Shown here piece after piece: positions 41,320 through 50,553 of a stretch of 64,000 bases of DNA; the first letter of the stretch is position 1; the number at the start of each line of letters is the position of its first letter. Under the pieces are notes generated by a model. It saw nothing but the letters and a program-made list of their open reading frames with translations, made no database searches and was not told where the DNA came from. The position numbers and the translations under genes are program-made. Origin of the DNA: Rhizobiales bacterium UBA1912 (GTDB lineage: Bacteria > Pseudomonadota > Alphaproteobacteria > Rhizobiales > Devosiaceae); NCBI GenBank assembly GCA_002337455.1, contig DDGC01000001.1, forward strand, positions 84,927 through 148,926, read 5' to 3'.

Positions 41320-42238
41320 AAAAGACGATCCTCCGGCGCATCTGCCACTGGACGAAGGTCAGGACGGCCACAATCGCGAACAGAAGGATCGAAAGCGTCG
41401 CGCCATAACCGAATTTGTGGAACTGGAAGGCCTGCTGGTAGAGGTAGTAAACGAGCACGGTGGTGGACATGCCAGGCCCACCCTGGGTCAGGACTGCGAT
41501 CTGGGCAAAGACCTGAAGCGAGCCCACGATGGTGATGATCGATGTGAGAAGAATTGTCGGGCTGATCATGGGCATGGTGATGCGCGTGAACTGCGCCCAG
41601 GCCGGCGTGCCATCGACGCGGGCGGCCTCGTAGAGTTCCCTCGGCACGCCCTGGAGCGCGGCAAGGAAAAGGATCATGTTGAGCCCCACATTTTTGAACA
41701 CCTGCACGACGATGACCGAAATCATCGCTGTGGTGGAGCCGCGCAGCCAGTTGGGGCCATCGATACCAAAGAGCGCGAGCACGGCGTTGATGCCGCCATT
41801 GTTTTGAAGCAGGAAGCTCCAGACGATCGTCCAGGCCACCAGAGAGACGACGACGGGCGAGAAAAACAGCGTCCGATAGACCGCGATGGCTTTGAGTTTC
41901 TGATCCAAAAGAACGGCGAGCAGCAGCGCGAGCGCCATATTCAAGACGACCAGCCCCAGTGAAAACAGGGCCGTTGCGCCGAGCACCTGGGGCAAGCCGG
42001 GATCGGCGAACAGGGCCCGGTAATTGTCCAGTCCCTGGAACCGGAAGGTCTGGGCCAGCACGTTCCATTCGTGCAGCGAATACCAAAAGACCAGCCCGAG
42101 CGGGATCAGCACAAAGATCGCGATCCCGATCAGCTGGGGGGCAATGAACACATAGCCCGCGAGACTGTCGCGGCGTTCCATCGTCCAGAACGGCCGTTTG
42201 CGGACCTTTTCGCTCGAGGTTTGAGCCGCGACAGTCAT
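41309..42238 (-). CDS. Carbohydrate ABC transporter permease (MalF type)
   Basis: 309 residues. A cytoplasmic N-terminus with SLAGYVFIAPQLIGIAIFVL is followed by six predicted membrane segments. The EAA loop is LYEAARVDGTPAWAQFTRIT. It lies between the binding protein gene (24 nt upstream) and the MalG-type gene, with which it overlaps by 11 nt. It forms one half of the importer channel. Confidence 0.92.
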   Translation of the reverse strand: MTVAAQTSSEKVRKRPFWTMERRDSLAGYVFIAPQLIGIAIFVLIPLGLVFWYSLHEWNVLAQTFRFQGLDNYRALFADPGLPQVLGATALFSLGLVVLNMALALLLAVLLDQKLKAIAVYRTLFFSPVVVSLVAWTIVWSFLLQNNGGINAVLALFGIDGPNWLRGSTTAMISVIVVQVFKNVGLNMILFLAALQGVPRELYEAARVDGTPAWAQFTRITMPMISPTILLTSIITIVGSLQVFAQIAVLTQGGPGMSTTVLVYYLYQQAFQFHKFGYGATLSILLFAIVAVLTFVQWQMRRRIVFYEN

Positions 42239-42262
42239 AGTTTTCAGGTTCCCTAACGCTTT

Positions 42263-43528
42263 CTAGAGCAGGGGCGCTATGCGGTCGCAGACCGAAGTCA
42301 TCACGCCGGCGACGTCAGCATCTGCCTGCCAAAGGGCATCGAGCTCGGCCCGGACGACCTGCTGGATTTCGGCAAAGCCCTCGTGGCCGGGCAGCACCTG
42401 ACCATTCGAGATGCCGGCGATGACGACGTTTTCGAGTTGCTCGGGCGAAAGCAGTGGATTGGTTTCACCCAGCGTTTCGGCGTTGAGCAGGCTCTGGCGT
42501 GCCGGCGGGAAGAACTGGGCAAGCTTAGCGCTGTTTTCCGGGTTAGACATATAAGCAAGAAACTGCACGGCCGTTTCAGCATTCTCGGCCATGGAAAACA
42601 CGCCGATGCCCGCCTGCCCGATCACTGCATATTCGCCCTCCGGCCCCGCAGGGAGCGGGACGAGGTCCCATGCGAAGGCGTCGTCGCCCTGGGGCAAAAG
42701 CGAGGCGCGCGAGATCTGGGTTATGGTCATTGCCGCGTCGCCCGCAAAGAAATCGACGCTCTCCCCGGGTTCGGGCATCGCACCCTTGTCGAAAATCGCA
42801 TCGTGGACGAAGGTCATGGCGCCGACCATTTCGGTATCGGTAAAGGCGCAGGTATTGCCATCAGCGCTCCAGGGCGAAGCACCCCAGCCGCGCCAGATTG
42901 AGGCAAGGTTCTGCCATATCTGATAGTTGAAATCGCGTACGATCAGCCCGTTGGCACCGTTGTCAGCGACAGCCGCGGCAGTTTCGATCGCGTTTTCCCA
43001 ATTCCAGTTACCCGCCGCGATCAATTCTGCAGGGGTCTGCACGCCTGCTGCCGCGATGAGGTCGTTGTTGACGAACATCGCAAACGGCGACGTTGAAAAC
43101 GGATAGGCGTAAAGTTCGCCATCGGCACGCCAGAGTGCAGTGGCCTGTTCGGAAACGTCTTCGATATCGTAGCCTTCGGTATCGGCAAAGGTCTCGGACA
43201 GCGGTGCCAGCGCGCCGGAATTGACGAAGTCGGCGGCCGTCGTTTCGAGGATCCAGGCCAGGTCCGGCGCATTGCCGCCCGCGATCTGGGTGGTAAGGGT
43301 CGTCGTGTAGCTATCGAATGGCAACGAGTCGAAGGTGACCGAAACGTTGGGATGGGTTTGGGTGAAGCCGTCGGCGATCTCATTGAACATTGCCAGATGC
43401 GCCTCGTTGGCGCTCCAGATGGTCATGCGCAGGTCGACTTGATCCTGGGCCAGCGCCGCTCCTGCGACAAAGGGCAGAACCAGGCCGCTCAGGGCGGTTG
43501 CCGATTTGAGTATTGTCTTGGATGTCAT
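42263..43528 (-). CDS. Carbohydrate ABC transporter substrate-binding protein (family 1)
   Basis: The ATG at 43528 with GAGGAGG about 8 nt upstream starts a signal peptide (TILKSATALSGLVLPFVAGA, cleavage after ALA). An in-frame codon 33 nt upstream is less likely. The 421-residue protein is a family 1 binding protein: DLRMTIWSANEAHLAMFNEI, PDLAWILETTAADFVNSGAL and a late YMSNPENSAKLAQFF. It binds a sugar or polyol in the periplasm. The ligand is unknown; the oxidoreductase upstream may act on it or on a derivative. Confidence 0.9.
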   Translation of the reverse strand: MTSKTILKSATALSGLVLPFVAGAALAQDQVDLRMTIWSANEAHLAMFNEIADGFTQTHPNVSVTFDSLPFDSYTTTLTTQIAGGNAPDLAWILETTAADFVNSGALAPLSETFADTEGYDIEDVSEQATALWRADGELYAYPFSTSPFAMFVNNDLIAAAGVQTPAELIAAGNWNWENAIETAAAVADNGANGLIVRDFNYQIWQNLASIWRGWGASPWSADGNTCAFTDTEMVGAMTFVHDAIFDKGAMPEPGESVDFFAGDAAMTITQISRASLLPQGDDAFAWDLVPLPAGPEGEYAVIGQAGIGVFSMAENAETAVQFLAYMSNPENSAKLAQFFPPARQSLLNAETLGETNPLLSPEQLENVVIAGISNGQVLPGHEGFAEIQQVVRAELDALWQADADVAGVMTSVCDRIAPLL

Positions 43529-43570
43529 TGCAGTTTCCTCCTCTAGGTAGCGATGACGCAAATGGCCGGG

Positions 43571-45181
43571 TCAGTACCCCCGGATGTCCGGCCAGCGTAT
43601 TTCCACGCCTTCACGATGCAGCCGGTCCTGAAATACCTCGAGCAGGCGATCGTCGGCCTGGACGGCGTGTGGTGTGGTGTCGGTTTCAAGGCAGTGGGCG
43701 GCCAGGAGCCCGGCCACCTCCCCGATGTTCCATTCGACCGGATGCAGCCGGTAGCAGCCATTGGTGATGTGGGTCGTTCCGATCGTCTTGCCGGCCGGCA
43801 GCAGGTTCGAGCGCTCGCGCGGCAACAGCGCGCCGAGCGGGATTTCAAAGGGGCACGAGGGCACGTCGATATAATTATCCCCACCCGTCGAAGGGTGCAG
43901 GTCGATCCGGTACATGCCGGTGCCAACGCTGTCGCGATAGTGGACCGCGCCCGCCTCGCCGCGCACGGCGTGGGAAAGGTCCTGTTCCACAACGGTCGTT
44001 ACCGCCTTGATGCGGCGGCTTTCACGGATATAGGGGGCCATGGCAAGGCCATGGTCTGTGCCGGTGACGTCGCCGCGCAAGCGCAGGCCGGGAAAGCCGT
44101 GGCCGCCATCGACGCGCGGCGCTTCGGTCTGCAGCCAGTAAAAGACCGAATAGGAGAGTTCGGCGGCCCGCTTGAGACGGTGGGCATACTCCTCCTCGGT
44201 GCAATCGATGATCGGCGCCTCGAAATAGTCGATCATCGGCCAGTTGACGAGGCAGATGTCGGAGGCATAGGCGCCGGGAGTGAAGTTGCGGCGCGCAGCA
44301 ATGCGGCGGAAGGTCCAGAGGTTGGCGTCGCCAGCATTGCGGCGCTGGTCGGCATCGACTTCCAGCGGATCGTCGTCCGGATTGGGCGTAAAACTGCGCT
44401 CGGTGATCTCGAGCGTGCGCGGGTGGGGTGCCTTGAAGCCGATCAGCGGGCCACCCCAGAAATCGGGCTGCACGGACAGCCATTCGTCGTAATTCGCGGG
44501 CTTATCGATGATTTGATTGCCTTCGAGGTTATCGATGGCAAAGCAGATCGAGATGGCCTGCTGGTTATCGGGCTGGGCGATCGAGGGCGCTGAAGGCTCT
44601 CCTGTCTCGCCCTGGCTTTCAAAGCCCGTCACATAGTCGGTGCCAGTCAGTGGAAGCAAATCACCCAGTTCGGTGGCGTCGATAACGTAGCGAGCGGAAA
44701 CCGTGAATTTTTCGCCGCTCTGGAGGTGCCGAAGCGTCACCGCGCGCACCCTGTCGCCGTCCATTTCCGCGGCGACCGGTTTGCAGGGTTTAAAAAGCTT
44801 GAGCTTTCCCGCGCCGATATAGGGAGTGAGCCAGGCTTCCATGATCGCAAGCGGCACTCGCGGTTCGACACACATGCGGCTAACCCAACCCGCGCCGGGG
44901 TTGAGATCGTCCCAGCCCCGCGCCGCTTCGGTCAGCGGATAGTAATCGCGATAGAACCGGCGAATGGCCGTGCGCAGATTGCGATAGGTACGGCTGCCGC
45001 CAAACTGCTCGATCCAGGAATGCTCGTCGGACGGGACGGCCTGGCTGGTCAACTGGCCGCCGATCCAGTCGTACTCTTCGGTGAGAACAACGGAGCGGCC
45101 GGAACGCAGCGCGGCCAGCGCCGCAGCGACACCCCCAACGCCAGCGCCGATAATCGCGATATCTGTCGAATAGTCTTTCAC
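43571..45181 (-). CDS. FAD-dependent oxidoreductase (FAD_oxidored family)
   Basis: 536 residues. The N-terminal dinucleotide-binding motif is IAIIGAGVGGVAAALAALRS, followed by VVLTEEYDWIGGQLTSQAVP. A second FAD contact, ARYVIDATELGDLLPLTGTD, and a C-terminal GTTHITNGCYRLHPVEWNIG complete a pattern seen in oxidoreductases encoded with sugar transporters. It lies between lacI and the binding protein gene, 3 nt from the regulator. The substrate is unknown; dehydrogenation of the transported carbohydrate is an inference. Confidence 0.85.
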   Translation of the reverse strand: MKDYSTDIAIIGAGVGGVAAALAALRSGRSVVLTEEYDWIGGQLTSQAVPSDEHSWIEQFGGSRTYRNLRTAIRRFYRDYYPLTEAARGWDDLNPGAGWVSRMCVEPRVPLAIMEAWLTPYIGAGKLKLFKPCKPVAAEMDGDRVRAVTLRHLQSGEKFTVSARYVIDATELGDLLPLTGTDYVTGFESQGETGEPSAPSIAQPDNQQAISICFAIDNLEGNQIIDKPANYDEWLSVQPDFWGGPLIGFKAPHPRTLEITERSFTPNPDDDPLEVDADQRRNAGDANLWTFRRIAARRNFTPGAYASDICLVNWPMIDYFEAPIIDCTEEEYAHRLKRAAELSYSVFYWLQTEAPRVDGGHGFPGLRLRGDVTGTDHGLAMAPYIRESRRIKAVTTVVEQDLSHAVRGEAGAVHYRDSVGTGMYRIDLHPSTGGDNYIDVPSCPFEIPLGALLPRERSNLLPAGKTIGTTHITNGCYRLHPVEWNIGEVAGLLAAHCLETDTTPHAVQADDRLLEVFQDRLHREGVEIRWPDIRGY

Positions 45182-45184
45182 AAC

Positions 45185-46216
45185 TCACTCATTGGTCTTT
45201 GGGGGCCCGAGCGTTTCGCCTTCGACCCGTTCACAGGAAAGTAGCGTCTGTTCGAGGCCAGCCCTGCCCTCGAGCCGATCAACCAGCGCGAGCGTCGCGC
45301 GCCGGCCCATCTCCTCGCGGGGGATGGCGTAGGTGGTAAAGGCCGTGCCGGTCTCGCCCGGCCGGAGGTGACTGCCGAGCACAACGACCGACATATCGCC
45401 GGGAACCGACAGCCCTTCGGCAATGGCGAGGCGTCTGAAGGGGATAGCGTCGGCCAGTTCGGTAAAAAAGGCCACAGTTGCGCCGGCATCGCGGACGGCC
45501 TGCAAAAGCTCCTGGGGGTCACTGTCGACCTCGGGCCAATGCACTGCCAGGGCAGACGGCTGCAGCGCATTGGAAAACCCTCTCCAACGATCGACGGTCG
45601 ATTCCGCACCTTCGGAGGGACCAACATAGGCAAAGGCGCGATGGCCATGAGCCTGTGCCTGCGCGACGAGCTCGCCGGTTGCGGCGGCGTAGTCGGCGCC
45701 CACATAGGGAACAGGGCTGCCCACATCGTCACGGCGCCCGACGGCAACGAAGGGAAAGTCGCCCTCAACCAGTTGCGCCAGTTCCTCGCGATCGAAATTG
45801 CGCCCGAGAACGAGACATCCATCGGCAAGCCGCAGCCGGTTGGTCTCGTCGAAAATCTTCTTGCGACCATCGGTGCCGCGAGCGGCGGCGGTCATCAAAA
45901 GCAAATCGTAGCCACACTGATGGGCGGCTTCCTCGATGCCGAAGAGGAAGGGGGCAAAGAAATCTGCCTGGGCCGAGGGAAACGCCGGCTCATAGGTGAA
46001 CACGCCAAGGATATCGTTGCGGCCCTTGACCATGCGGCGCGCAACAGGATCGGCAACGTAGCCGGTTCTGGCAATCACGTCCTGGATGCGCACCCGCGTC
46101 TGCTCGGGAATGCGGCGCGTGTCATCGGCACTGCCATTGAGTACCAGAGAAACCGTGGCCTGACTGACCCCGGCGAGCCTGGCAATGTCCTTCTGAGTCA
46201 GGCGCTTGGTTGCCAT
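45185..46216 (-). CDS. LacI family transcriptional regulator
   Basis: 343 residues. The helix-turn-helix and hinge read LTQKDIARLAGVSQATVSLV with LNGS following, then the periplasmic-binding-protein-like effector domain (ILGVFTYEPAFPSAQADFFA, LLMTAAARGTDG, AFAYVGPSEGAESTVDRWRG). It heads the six-gene sugar transporter operon, ending 3 nt before the oxidoreductase gene. A perfect 14-bp palindrome with a central CG lies 20 bp upstream of the start, so the gene is probably autoregulated by the imported sugar. Confidence 0.92.
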   Translation of the reverse strand: MATKRLTQKDIARLAGVSQATVSLVLNGSADDTRRIPEQTRVRIQDVIARTGYVADPVARRMVKGRNDILGVFTYEPAFPSAQADFFAPFLFGIEEAAHQCGYDLLLMTAAARGTDGRKKIFDETNRLRLADGCLVLGRNFDREELAQLVEGDFPFVAVGRRDDVGSPVPYVGADYAAATGELVAQAQAHGHRAFAYVGPSEGAESTVDRWRGFSNALQPSALAVHWPEVDSDPQELLQAVRDAGATVAFFTELADAIPFRRLAIAEGLSVPGDMSVVVLGSHLRPGETGTAFTTYAIPREEMGRRATLALVDRLEGRAGLEQTLLSCERVEGETLGPPKTNE

Positions 46217-46236
46217 AACAGCGCCTCCTCCATGCG

Positions 46237-46250
46237 CTAATACGTATTAG
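46237..46250. promoter_or_regulatory. LacI-type operator palindrome
   Basis: CTAATACGTATTAG is a perfect 14-bp palindrome with the CG centre usual for LacI-family sites. A degenerate second copy (TTATGCGTATTAG) follows immediately at 46251-46263. It lies just upstream of the lacI gene at 46216 and should control the whole leftward operon. Confidence 0.65.
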
Positions 46251-46354
46251 TTATGCGTATTAGCTATCGAATTGTCGAAAGCGTGTCAAGGGTGGGATCG
46301 GAAACGCAACGGGAAGGCGGGGCTGGAGACGCGGGCGGGGGCCGTCATGCCGGC

Positions 46355-46386
46355 AGAAAAGGCGGCTGCGGCACCGCCGCAACCGC
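46355..46386 (-). terminator. Rho-independent terminator of nrdAB
   Basis: Read leftwards, 9 nt after the nrdB stop, GCGGTTGCGGC pairs with GCCGCAGCCGC (11 pairs, one U-G) across a GGT loop, followed directly by CTTTTCT. The strong GC stem and the T run are standard for an intrinsic terminator, although the T run is short. Confidence 0.65.
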
Positions 46387-46394
46387 TGCATTGT

Positions 46395-47516
46395 TCAGTC
46401 CCAGCTCAGCGCGCCGGATGACTGGTATTCGATGACCCGGCTTTCAAAGAAATTCTTCTCTTTCTTGAGGTCCATCACTTCGCTCATCCAGGGGAAAGGG
46501 TTTTCCGTCTGCCCGAACACTGCCTCCAGCCCCAACTGGGCGCAGCGGCGGTTAGCGATGAAGTGCATATATTGCTCGCACAGCGTCGCGTTGAGCCCAA
46601 GGAACCCGGTGGGCATGGTATCGCTGCCGTAGGCGGCCTCGAGTTCGGCAGCCGTCCGGATCATGTCGCGCACCTCGTTCTGGAACGCGCCCGTCCACAG
46701 ATGCGGGTTCTCGATCTTGATCTGGTTGATGACGTCGATCCCGAAATTGAGATGGATGCTCTCGTCGCGCAGAATGTATTGATACTGCTCGGCGATACCC
46801 ACCATCTTGTTGCGCCGCCCCAGCGACAGGATTTGCGCAAAGCCTGTATAGAACCACATACCCTCAAAGATCACGTAGAAGGCAACCAGATCACGCAGGA
46901 AATGCTGGTCGGCCTCTGTGGTGCCGGTGGCAAAGTTCGGGTCGTCCAGCGACTGGGTATGCTTGAGCGCCCAGGCCGCCTTGTCGGTGATCGAGGGTAC
47001 CTCGCGATACATGTTGAAAAGCTCGCCCTCGTCCAGCCCCAGGCTTTCCACGATGTACTGGAAAGTATGGGTGTGCACCGCCTCCTCGAACGACTGGCGC
47101 AGGAGATATTGCCGGCATTCGGGATTGGTCAGATGGCGGTAGATGGCCAGAACGATATTGTTGGCGACAAGGCTTTCCGAAGCGGCGAAAAACCCGAGAT
47201 TGCGTTTGAGCATGCGCCGCTCTTTCTCGGTCAGCCCGTCCCTCGACTTCCAGAGTGCGATGTCGGCCTGCATAGAGATCTCGGTCGGCATCCAGTGGTT
47301 GGCGCAGCCCGAGAGATATTTCTCCCAGGCCCATTTGTATTTGAGCGGCAAGAGCTGGTTGACGTCGGCGCGCGCGTTTATCATCGCCTTGTCGGACACC
47401 GATACGCGGGCCGCGCCGCGCTCGATCTGGCCAAGCCCCGTGGCATCGGACGCCTCGGCGTTGGGGCTGACTGCGGGCGCGGGATTGGGAGTGTCTTCCC
47501 ATGCAAGTGTGGACAT
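46395..47516 (-). CDS. nrdB: Ribonucleotide reductase small subunit, class Ic (Mn/Fe) type
   Basis: The ATG at 47516 lies 9 nt after GGGAG; an ATG at 47525 would touch it. The 373-residue protein carries the metal ligands Glu114, Glu145, His148, Glu218, Glu252 and His255. In place of the radical Tyr of class Ia there is Phe152 (EEAVHTHTFQYI). The first ligand is Glu rather than Asp. Spacing matches Chlamydia trachomatis R2 (Glu89, Glu120, His123, Phe127, Glu193, Glu227, His230) with a constant offset of 25. This is the class Ic signature, which uses a Mn(IV)/Fe(III) cofactor in place of a tyrosyl radical. It ends IEYQSSGALSWD, like its homologues, and follows nrdA by 20 nt. Confidence 0.95.
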   Translation of the reverse strand: MSTLAWEDTPNPAPAVSPNAEASDATGLGQIERGAARVSVSDKAMINARADVNQLLPLKYKWAWEKYLSGCANHWMPTEISMQADIALWKSRDGLTEKERRMLKRNLGFFAASESLVANNIVLAIYRHLTNPECRQYLLRQSFEEAVHTHTFQYIVESLGLDEGELFNMYREVPSITDKAAWALKHTQSLDDPNFATGTTEADQHFLRDLVAFYVIFEGMWFYTGFAQILSLGRRNKMVGIAEQYQYILRDESIHLNFGIDVINQIKIENPHLWTGAFQNEVRDMIRTAAELEAAYGSDTMPTGFLGLNATLCEQYMHFIANRRCAQLGLEAVFGQTENPFPWMSEVMDLKKEKNFFESRVIEYQSSGALSWD

Positions 47517-47536
47517 AGTGGTCATCTCCCTTTTCT

Positions 47537-50413
47537 TTACTGGCAGGCTTCGCATTCGGGATCGTCGATGGCGCAGGCATTGACGCCCGTTTCTGCCTCG
47601 GCCCGTGCCCGCATTGCCTCGATTGAATTGACCGCACCCGGTGACACGGCATTGAGCTTACCATCGGTGCCCTTGAGCGTGGATTTTTCGACGCTGGTCG
47701 CGGCGCGGGCCCGCAGGTAATAGGTGGTTTTCAGCCCCATCTCCCAGGCCAGCCGATAGGTGGCATCAAGCGCCTTGCCCGACGGGTTGGCTATGTAGAG
47801 ATTGAGCGATTGGGCCTGATCGATCCATTTCTGGCGCCGCGAGGCCGCCGAAATCAGCCAGCGCGGCTCGACCTCGAAAGCAGTCGCGAACACCGCCTTG
47901 AGGTCGGCGGGGACTCGGTCGATCTGTCCCACGCTGCCGTCGAAATATTTGAGGTCGGAGATCATCACCTCGTCCCAGAGGCCGCGCTCCTTGAGCGCCT
48001 TGACCAGAAGCGCATTCACAACCGTAAAATCGCCGCTCATATTGGTCTTGACGTAGAGGTTCTGATAGGCGGGCTCGATGGACTGGCTGACGCCGCAGAT
48101 GTTGGAAATCGTTGCGGTCGGGGCGATCGCCAGGCAATTGGAATTGCGCATGCCAATTTGCGTCACCCGCGCACGCAGCGCTGCCCAATCGAGGCGCTGG
48201 GTGCGATCCATGTCCACACTGCCGCGGGCATCCGCAACGTGCTCGACGGAGTCGATAGGCAGGATACCCCTGGACCACAGGGAACCCTCAAAGCTTTGAT
48301 AGCGGCCCCTCTCCTCGGCCAGCTCGGTCGAGGCCCAGATGGCGTTGAACGCAATGGATTCCATCGAGAGATCGGCGAACTCGACCGCAGCGTCTGACGC
48401 ATAGGCGATGGATTGCATCTGGAGCGCATCCTGAAAACCCATGAGGCCCAGACCGACCGGGCGATGCTTGAGATTGGAGCGCCGCGCCTCGGGGATCGTG
48501 TAGAAATTGATGTCCACGACATTATCGAGCATGCGCATCGCCGTCTTGACGGTCGCTGCAAGCCTCTCGTGGTCCAGCCCCGTCTCGGTCACATGCGCAA
48601 CCAGGTTCACCGAACCCAGATTGCACACTGCCACTTCGTCAGCAGACGTGTTGAGGGTGATTTCGGTGCACAGGTTCGAGGAATGGACCACACCGACGTG
48701 CTGCTGCGGCGAACGCAGATTGCACGGATCCTTGAAGGTGATCCAGGGATGGCCGGTTTCGAACAGCATCGAGAGCATCTTGCGCCACAGATCGACTGCC
48801 CGAACCTTCTTGTAAACGCGGATACGCCCCGCTTCGGCATCTGCCTCGGCGTGTTCGTAGGCCGCCTTGAACGCCTTGCCATAGAGGTCGTGGAGATCGG
48901 GCACCTCGTCGGGCGAAAACAGCATCCAGGGGCCATCCTCCTGCACGCGTTGCATGAACAGGTCCGGCACCCAATTGGCGGTATTCATGTCATGGGTGCG
49001 ACGGCGGTCGTCGCCGGTGTTCTTACGCAGATCGAGAAATTCCTCGATGTCGATGTGCCAGGTTTCGAGATAGGCGCAAACCGCTCCCTTGCGCTTGCCA
49101 CCCTGATTGACGGCGATGGCCGTATCGTTGGCGACCTTCAAAAACGGCACCACGCCCTGGCTTTCGCCATTGGTACCCTTGATATGGGCGCCCAATCCGC
49201 GGACCGGCGTCCAGTCATTGCCCAATCCGCCCGAATATTTGGCAAGCAGGGCGTTGTCCCTGACGCCTTTGAAGATTGCATCAAGATCGTCGCCAATTGT
49301 GGTCAGGAAGCACGATGAAAGCTGCGGGCGCCGCGTACCGGCATTGAACAGCGTCGGAGTGGACGCCATGAAATCGAAGCGCGACAGCAGATTGTAAAAT
49401 TCTATCGCCCGCTCCTCCCGCTCGGTCTCGCGAATGGCCAACCCCATGGCGACGCGCATGAAGAACGCCTGCGGCAGCTCGTAGCGCGTGCCCGAAACAT
49501 GCAGGAAGTAGCGATCATAGAGCGTCTGCAGACCCAGATATTGGAACTGCATGTCGCGTTCGGGCCGAATGGCCTGGGCAATCCTTTCGAGATCGAACCG
49601 CTCAAGCTCGGGGTCGAGCATATCGGCTTTGATGCCGGCTTTGACATAGGCCGGGAAATATTGGGCATACCGGGTGGCCATATCGGCCTGGGTAGCCATC
49701 TCGGGACGGCCAAAGACAAAGCTCAGCGCCTCATGACGGAGCTTGTCGAGCAGCAGCCGGGCGCTCACCTGCGCATAGCCGGGCTCGCTCTCGATCAGCG
49801 TCCGTGCGGCAAGGATAGGTGCGAGAGCGAGTTCATCGAGCGCGATCCCGTCATAAAGATTGCGGCGGGCTTCCTCGAGAATTGCTGCTGGGGAGGCTCC
49901 CAGAAGCCCGTCACATGCTTCGGCAACCACAGTTTCGAGACGCGCGAAATCGAGCGGCACCGAATTGCCTTCGGCATCGCGCATGGTAAGGCCGGGTTCG
50001 GGTGTGACGAGTTTGGGTTTTTTCGCCGCTTCCTCGGCCCGCTCGGCGGCGCGCCTTTCGCGATACAGCACATAGGCGCGCGCCACCTTGTGGTGCTCGG
50101 ATCGCATCAGCGCCAATTCCACCTGGTCCTGGACGTCCTCGATGTGGAAGGTTCGTCCTTCCGAAGACCGCCGCGTCAGAGCGGATACGATTTCTGCGGT
50201 CAGTCCTTCGACGATCTCGTGAATGCGGCGCGAAGCGGTGGCCGAATTGCCTTCGACGGCGATGAATGCCTTGGTCAACGCGACCGAAATCTTGGAGGCA
50301 TCGAAGGGGCTGAGCGCGCCATTGCGCTTGATGAGGCTGTAACCCGGCTCGGCGCTCTGGCTCGAACGCGCGGGCAGGAGATCGGTTTGATCGACAGAAA
50401 GGACTTGAGACAT
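47537..50413 (-). CDS. nrdA: Ribonucleotide reductase large subunit, long form with ATP-cone region
   Basis: The ATG at 50413 (MSQVLSVDQTDLL) has GGGG upstream; an earlier start at 50446 is less likely. The 958-residue product is about 200 longer than E. coli NrdA. The extra N-terminal part holds an ATP-cone (LIKRNGALSPFDASKISVAL, then VQDQVELALMRSEHHKVARA) and a second cone-like repeat (DAEGNSVPLDFARLETVVAE). Catalytic-core residues are Cys in QLSSCFLTTIGDD, NLCTEITLN and VCNLGSVNL. The C-terminal CEACQ supplies the redox Cys pair. A cobalamin riboswitch precedes the gene, so it should be repressed when B12 is available for a class II enzyme. Confidence 0.95.
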   Translation of the reverse strand: MSQVLSVDQTDLLPARSSQSAEPGYSLIKRNGALSPFDASKISVALTKAFIAVEGNSATASRRIHEIVEGLTAEIVSALTRRSSEGRTFHIEDVQDQVELALMRSEHHKVARAYVLYRERRAAERAEEAAKKPKLVTPEPGLTMRDAEGNSVPLDFARLETVVAEACDGLLGASPAAILEEARRNLYDGIALDELALAPILAARTLIESEPGYAQVSARLLLDKLRHEALSFVFGRPEMATQADMATRYAQYFPAYVKAGIKADMLDPELERFDLERIAQAIRPERDMQFQYLGLQTLYDRYFLHVSGTRYELPQAFFMRVAMGLAIRETEREERAIEFYNLLSRFDFMASTPTLFNAGTRRPQLSSCFLTTIGDDLDAIFKGVRDNALLAKYSGGLGNDWTPVRGLGAHIKGTNGESQGVVPFLKVANDTAIAVNQGGKRKGAVCAYLETWHIDIEEFLDLRKNTGDDRRRTHDMNTANWVPDLFMQRVQEDGPWMLFSPDEVPDLHDLYGKAFKAAYEHAEADAEAGRIRVYKKVRAVDLWRKMLSMLFETGHPWITFKDPCNLRSPQQHVGVVHSSNLCTEITLNTSADEVAVCNLGSVNLVAHVTETGLDHERLAATVKTAMRMLDNVVDINFYTIPEARRSNLKHRPVGLGLMGFQDALQMQSIAYASDAAVEFADLSMESIAFNAIWASTELAEERGRYQSFEGSLWSRGILPIDSVEHVADARGSVDMDRTQRLDWAALRARVTQIGMRNSNCLAIAPTATISNICGVSQSIEPAYQNLYVKTNMSGDFTVVNALLVKALKERGLWDEVMISDLKYFDGSVGQIDRVPADLKAVFATAFEVEPRWLISAASRRQKWIDQAQSLNLYIANPSGKALDATYRLAWEMGLKTTYYLRARAATSVEKSTLKGTDGKLNAVSPGAVNSIEAMRARAEAETGVNACAIDDPECEACQ

Positions 50414-50485
50414 CGGCACCCCGGATGCAGTTGAGAGCAGGGGCACGAGGCGCGCGCAGGCACGGCTGATCGGGAACGGAATCGT

Positions 50486-50553
50486 CCTGCCGTGTCACAC
50501 GAACCCAACGAGACACCCCGCCCGTTGAAAAACAGTTCTCGTGACGCGGCAGG
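50486..50553 (-). other. Candidate expression platform of the nrdAB riboswitch
   Basis: In the leftward RNA, CCTGCCGCGTCAC (50553 to 50541), which includes the 3' end of the riboswitch core, can pair with GTGACACGGCAGG (50498 to 50486), with one mismatch or C-A pair. This would compete with closing of the aptamer. No T run follows, so control of translation or of Rho access is more likely than intrinsic termination. Confidence 0.4.

Noticed and set aside
46395..47516. Ordinary class Ia (di-iron tyrosyl radical) NrdB
   Set aside because: The radical Tyr is Phe152 and the first metal ligand is Glu; spacing matches class Ic instead.
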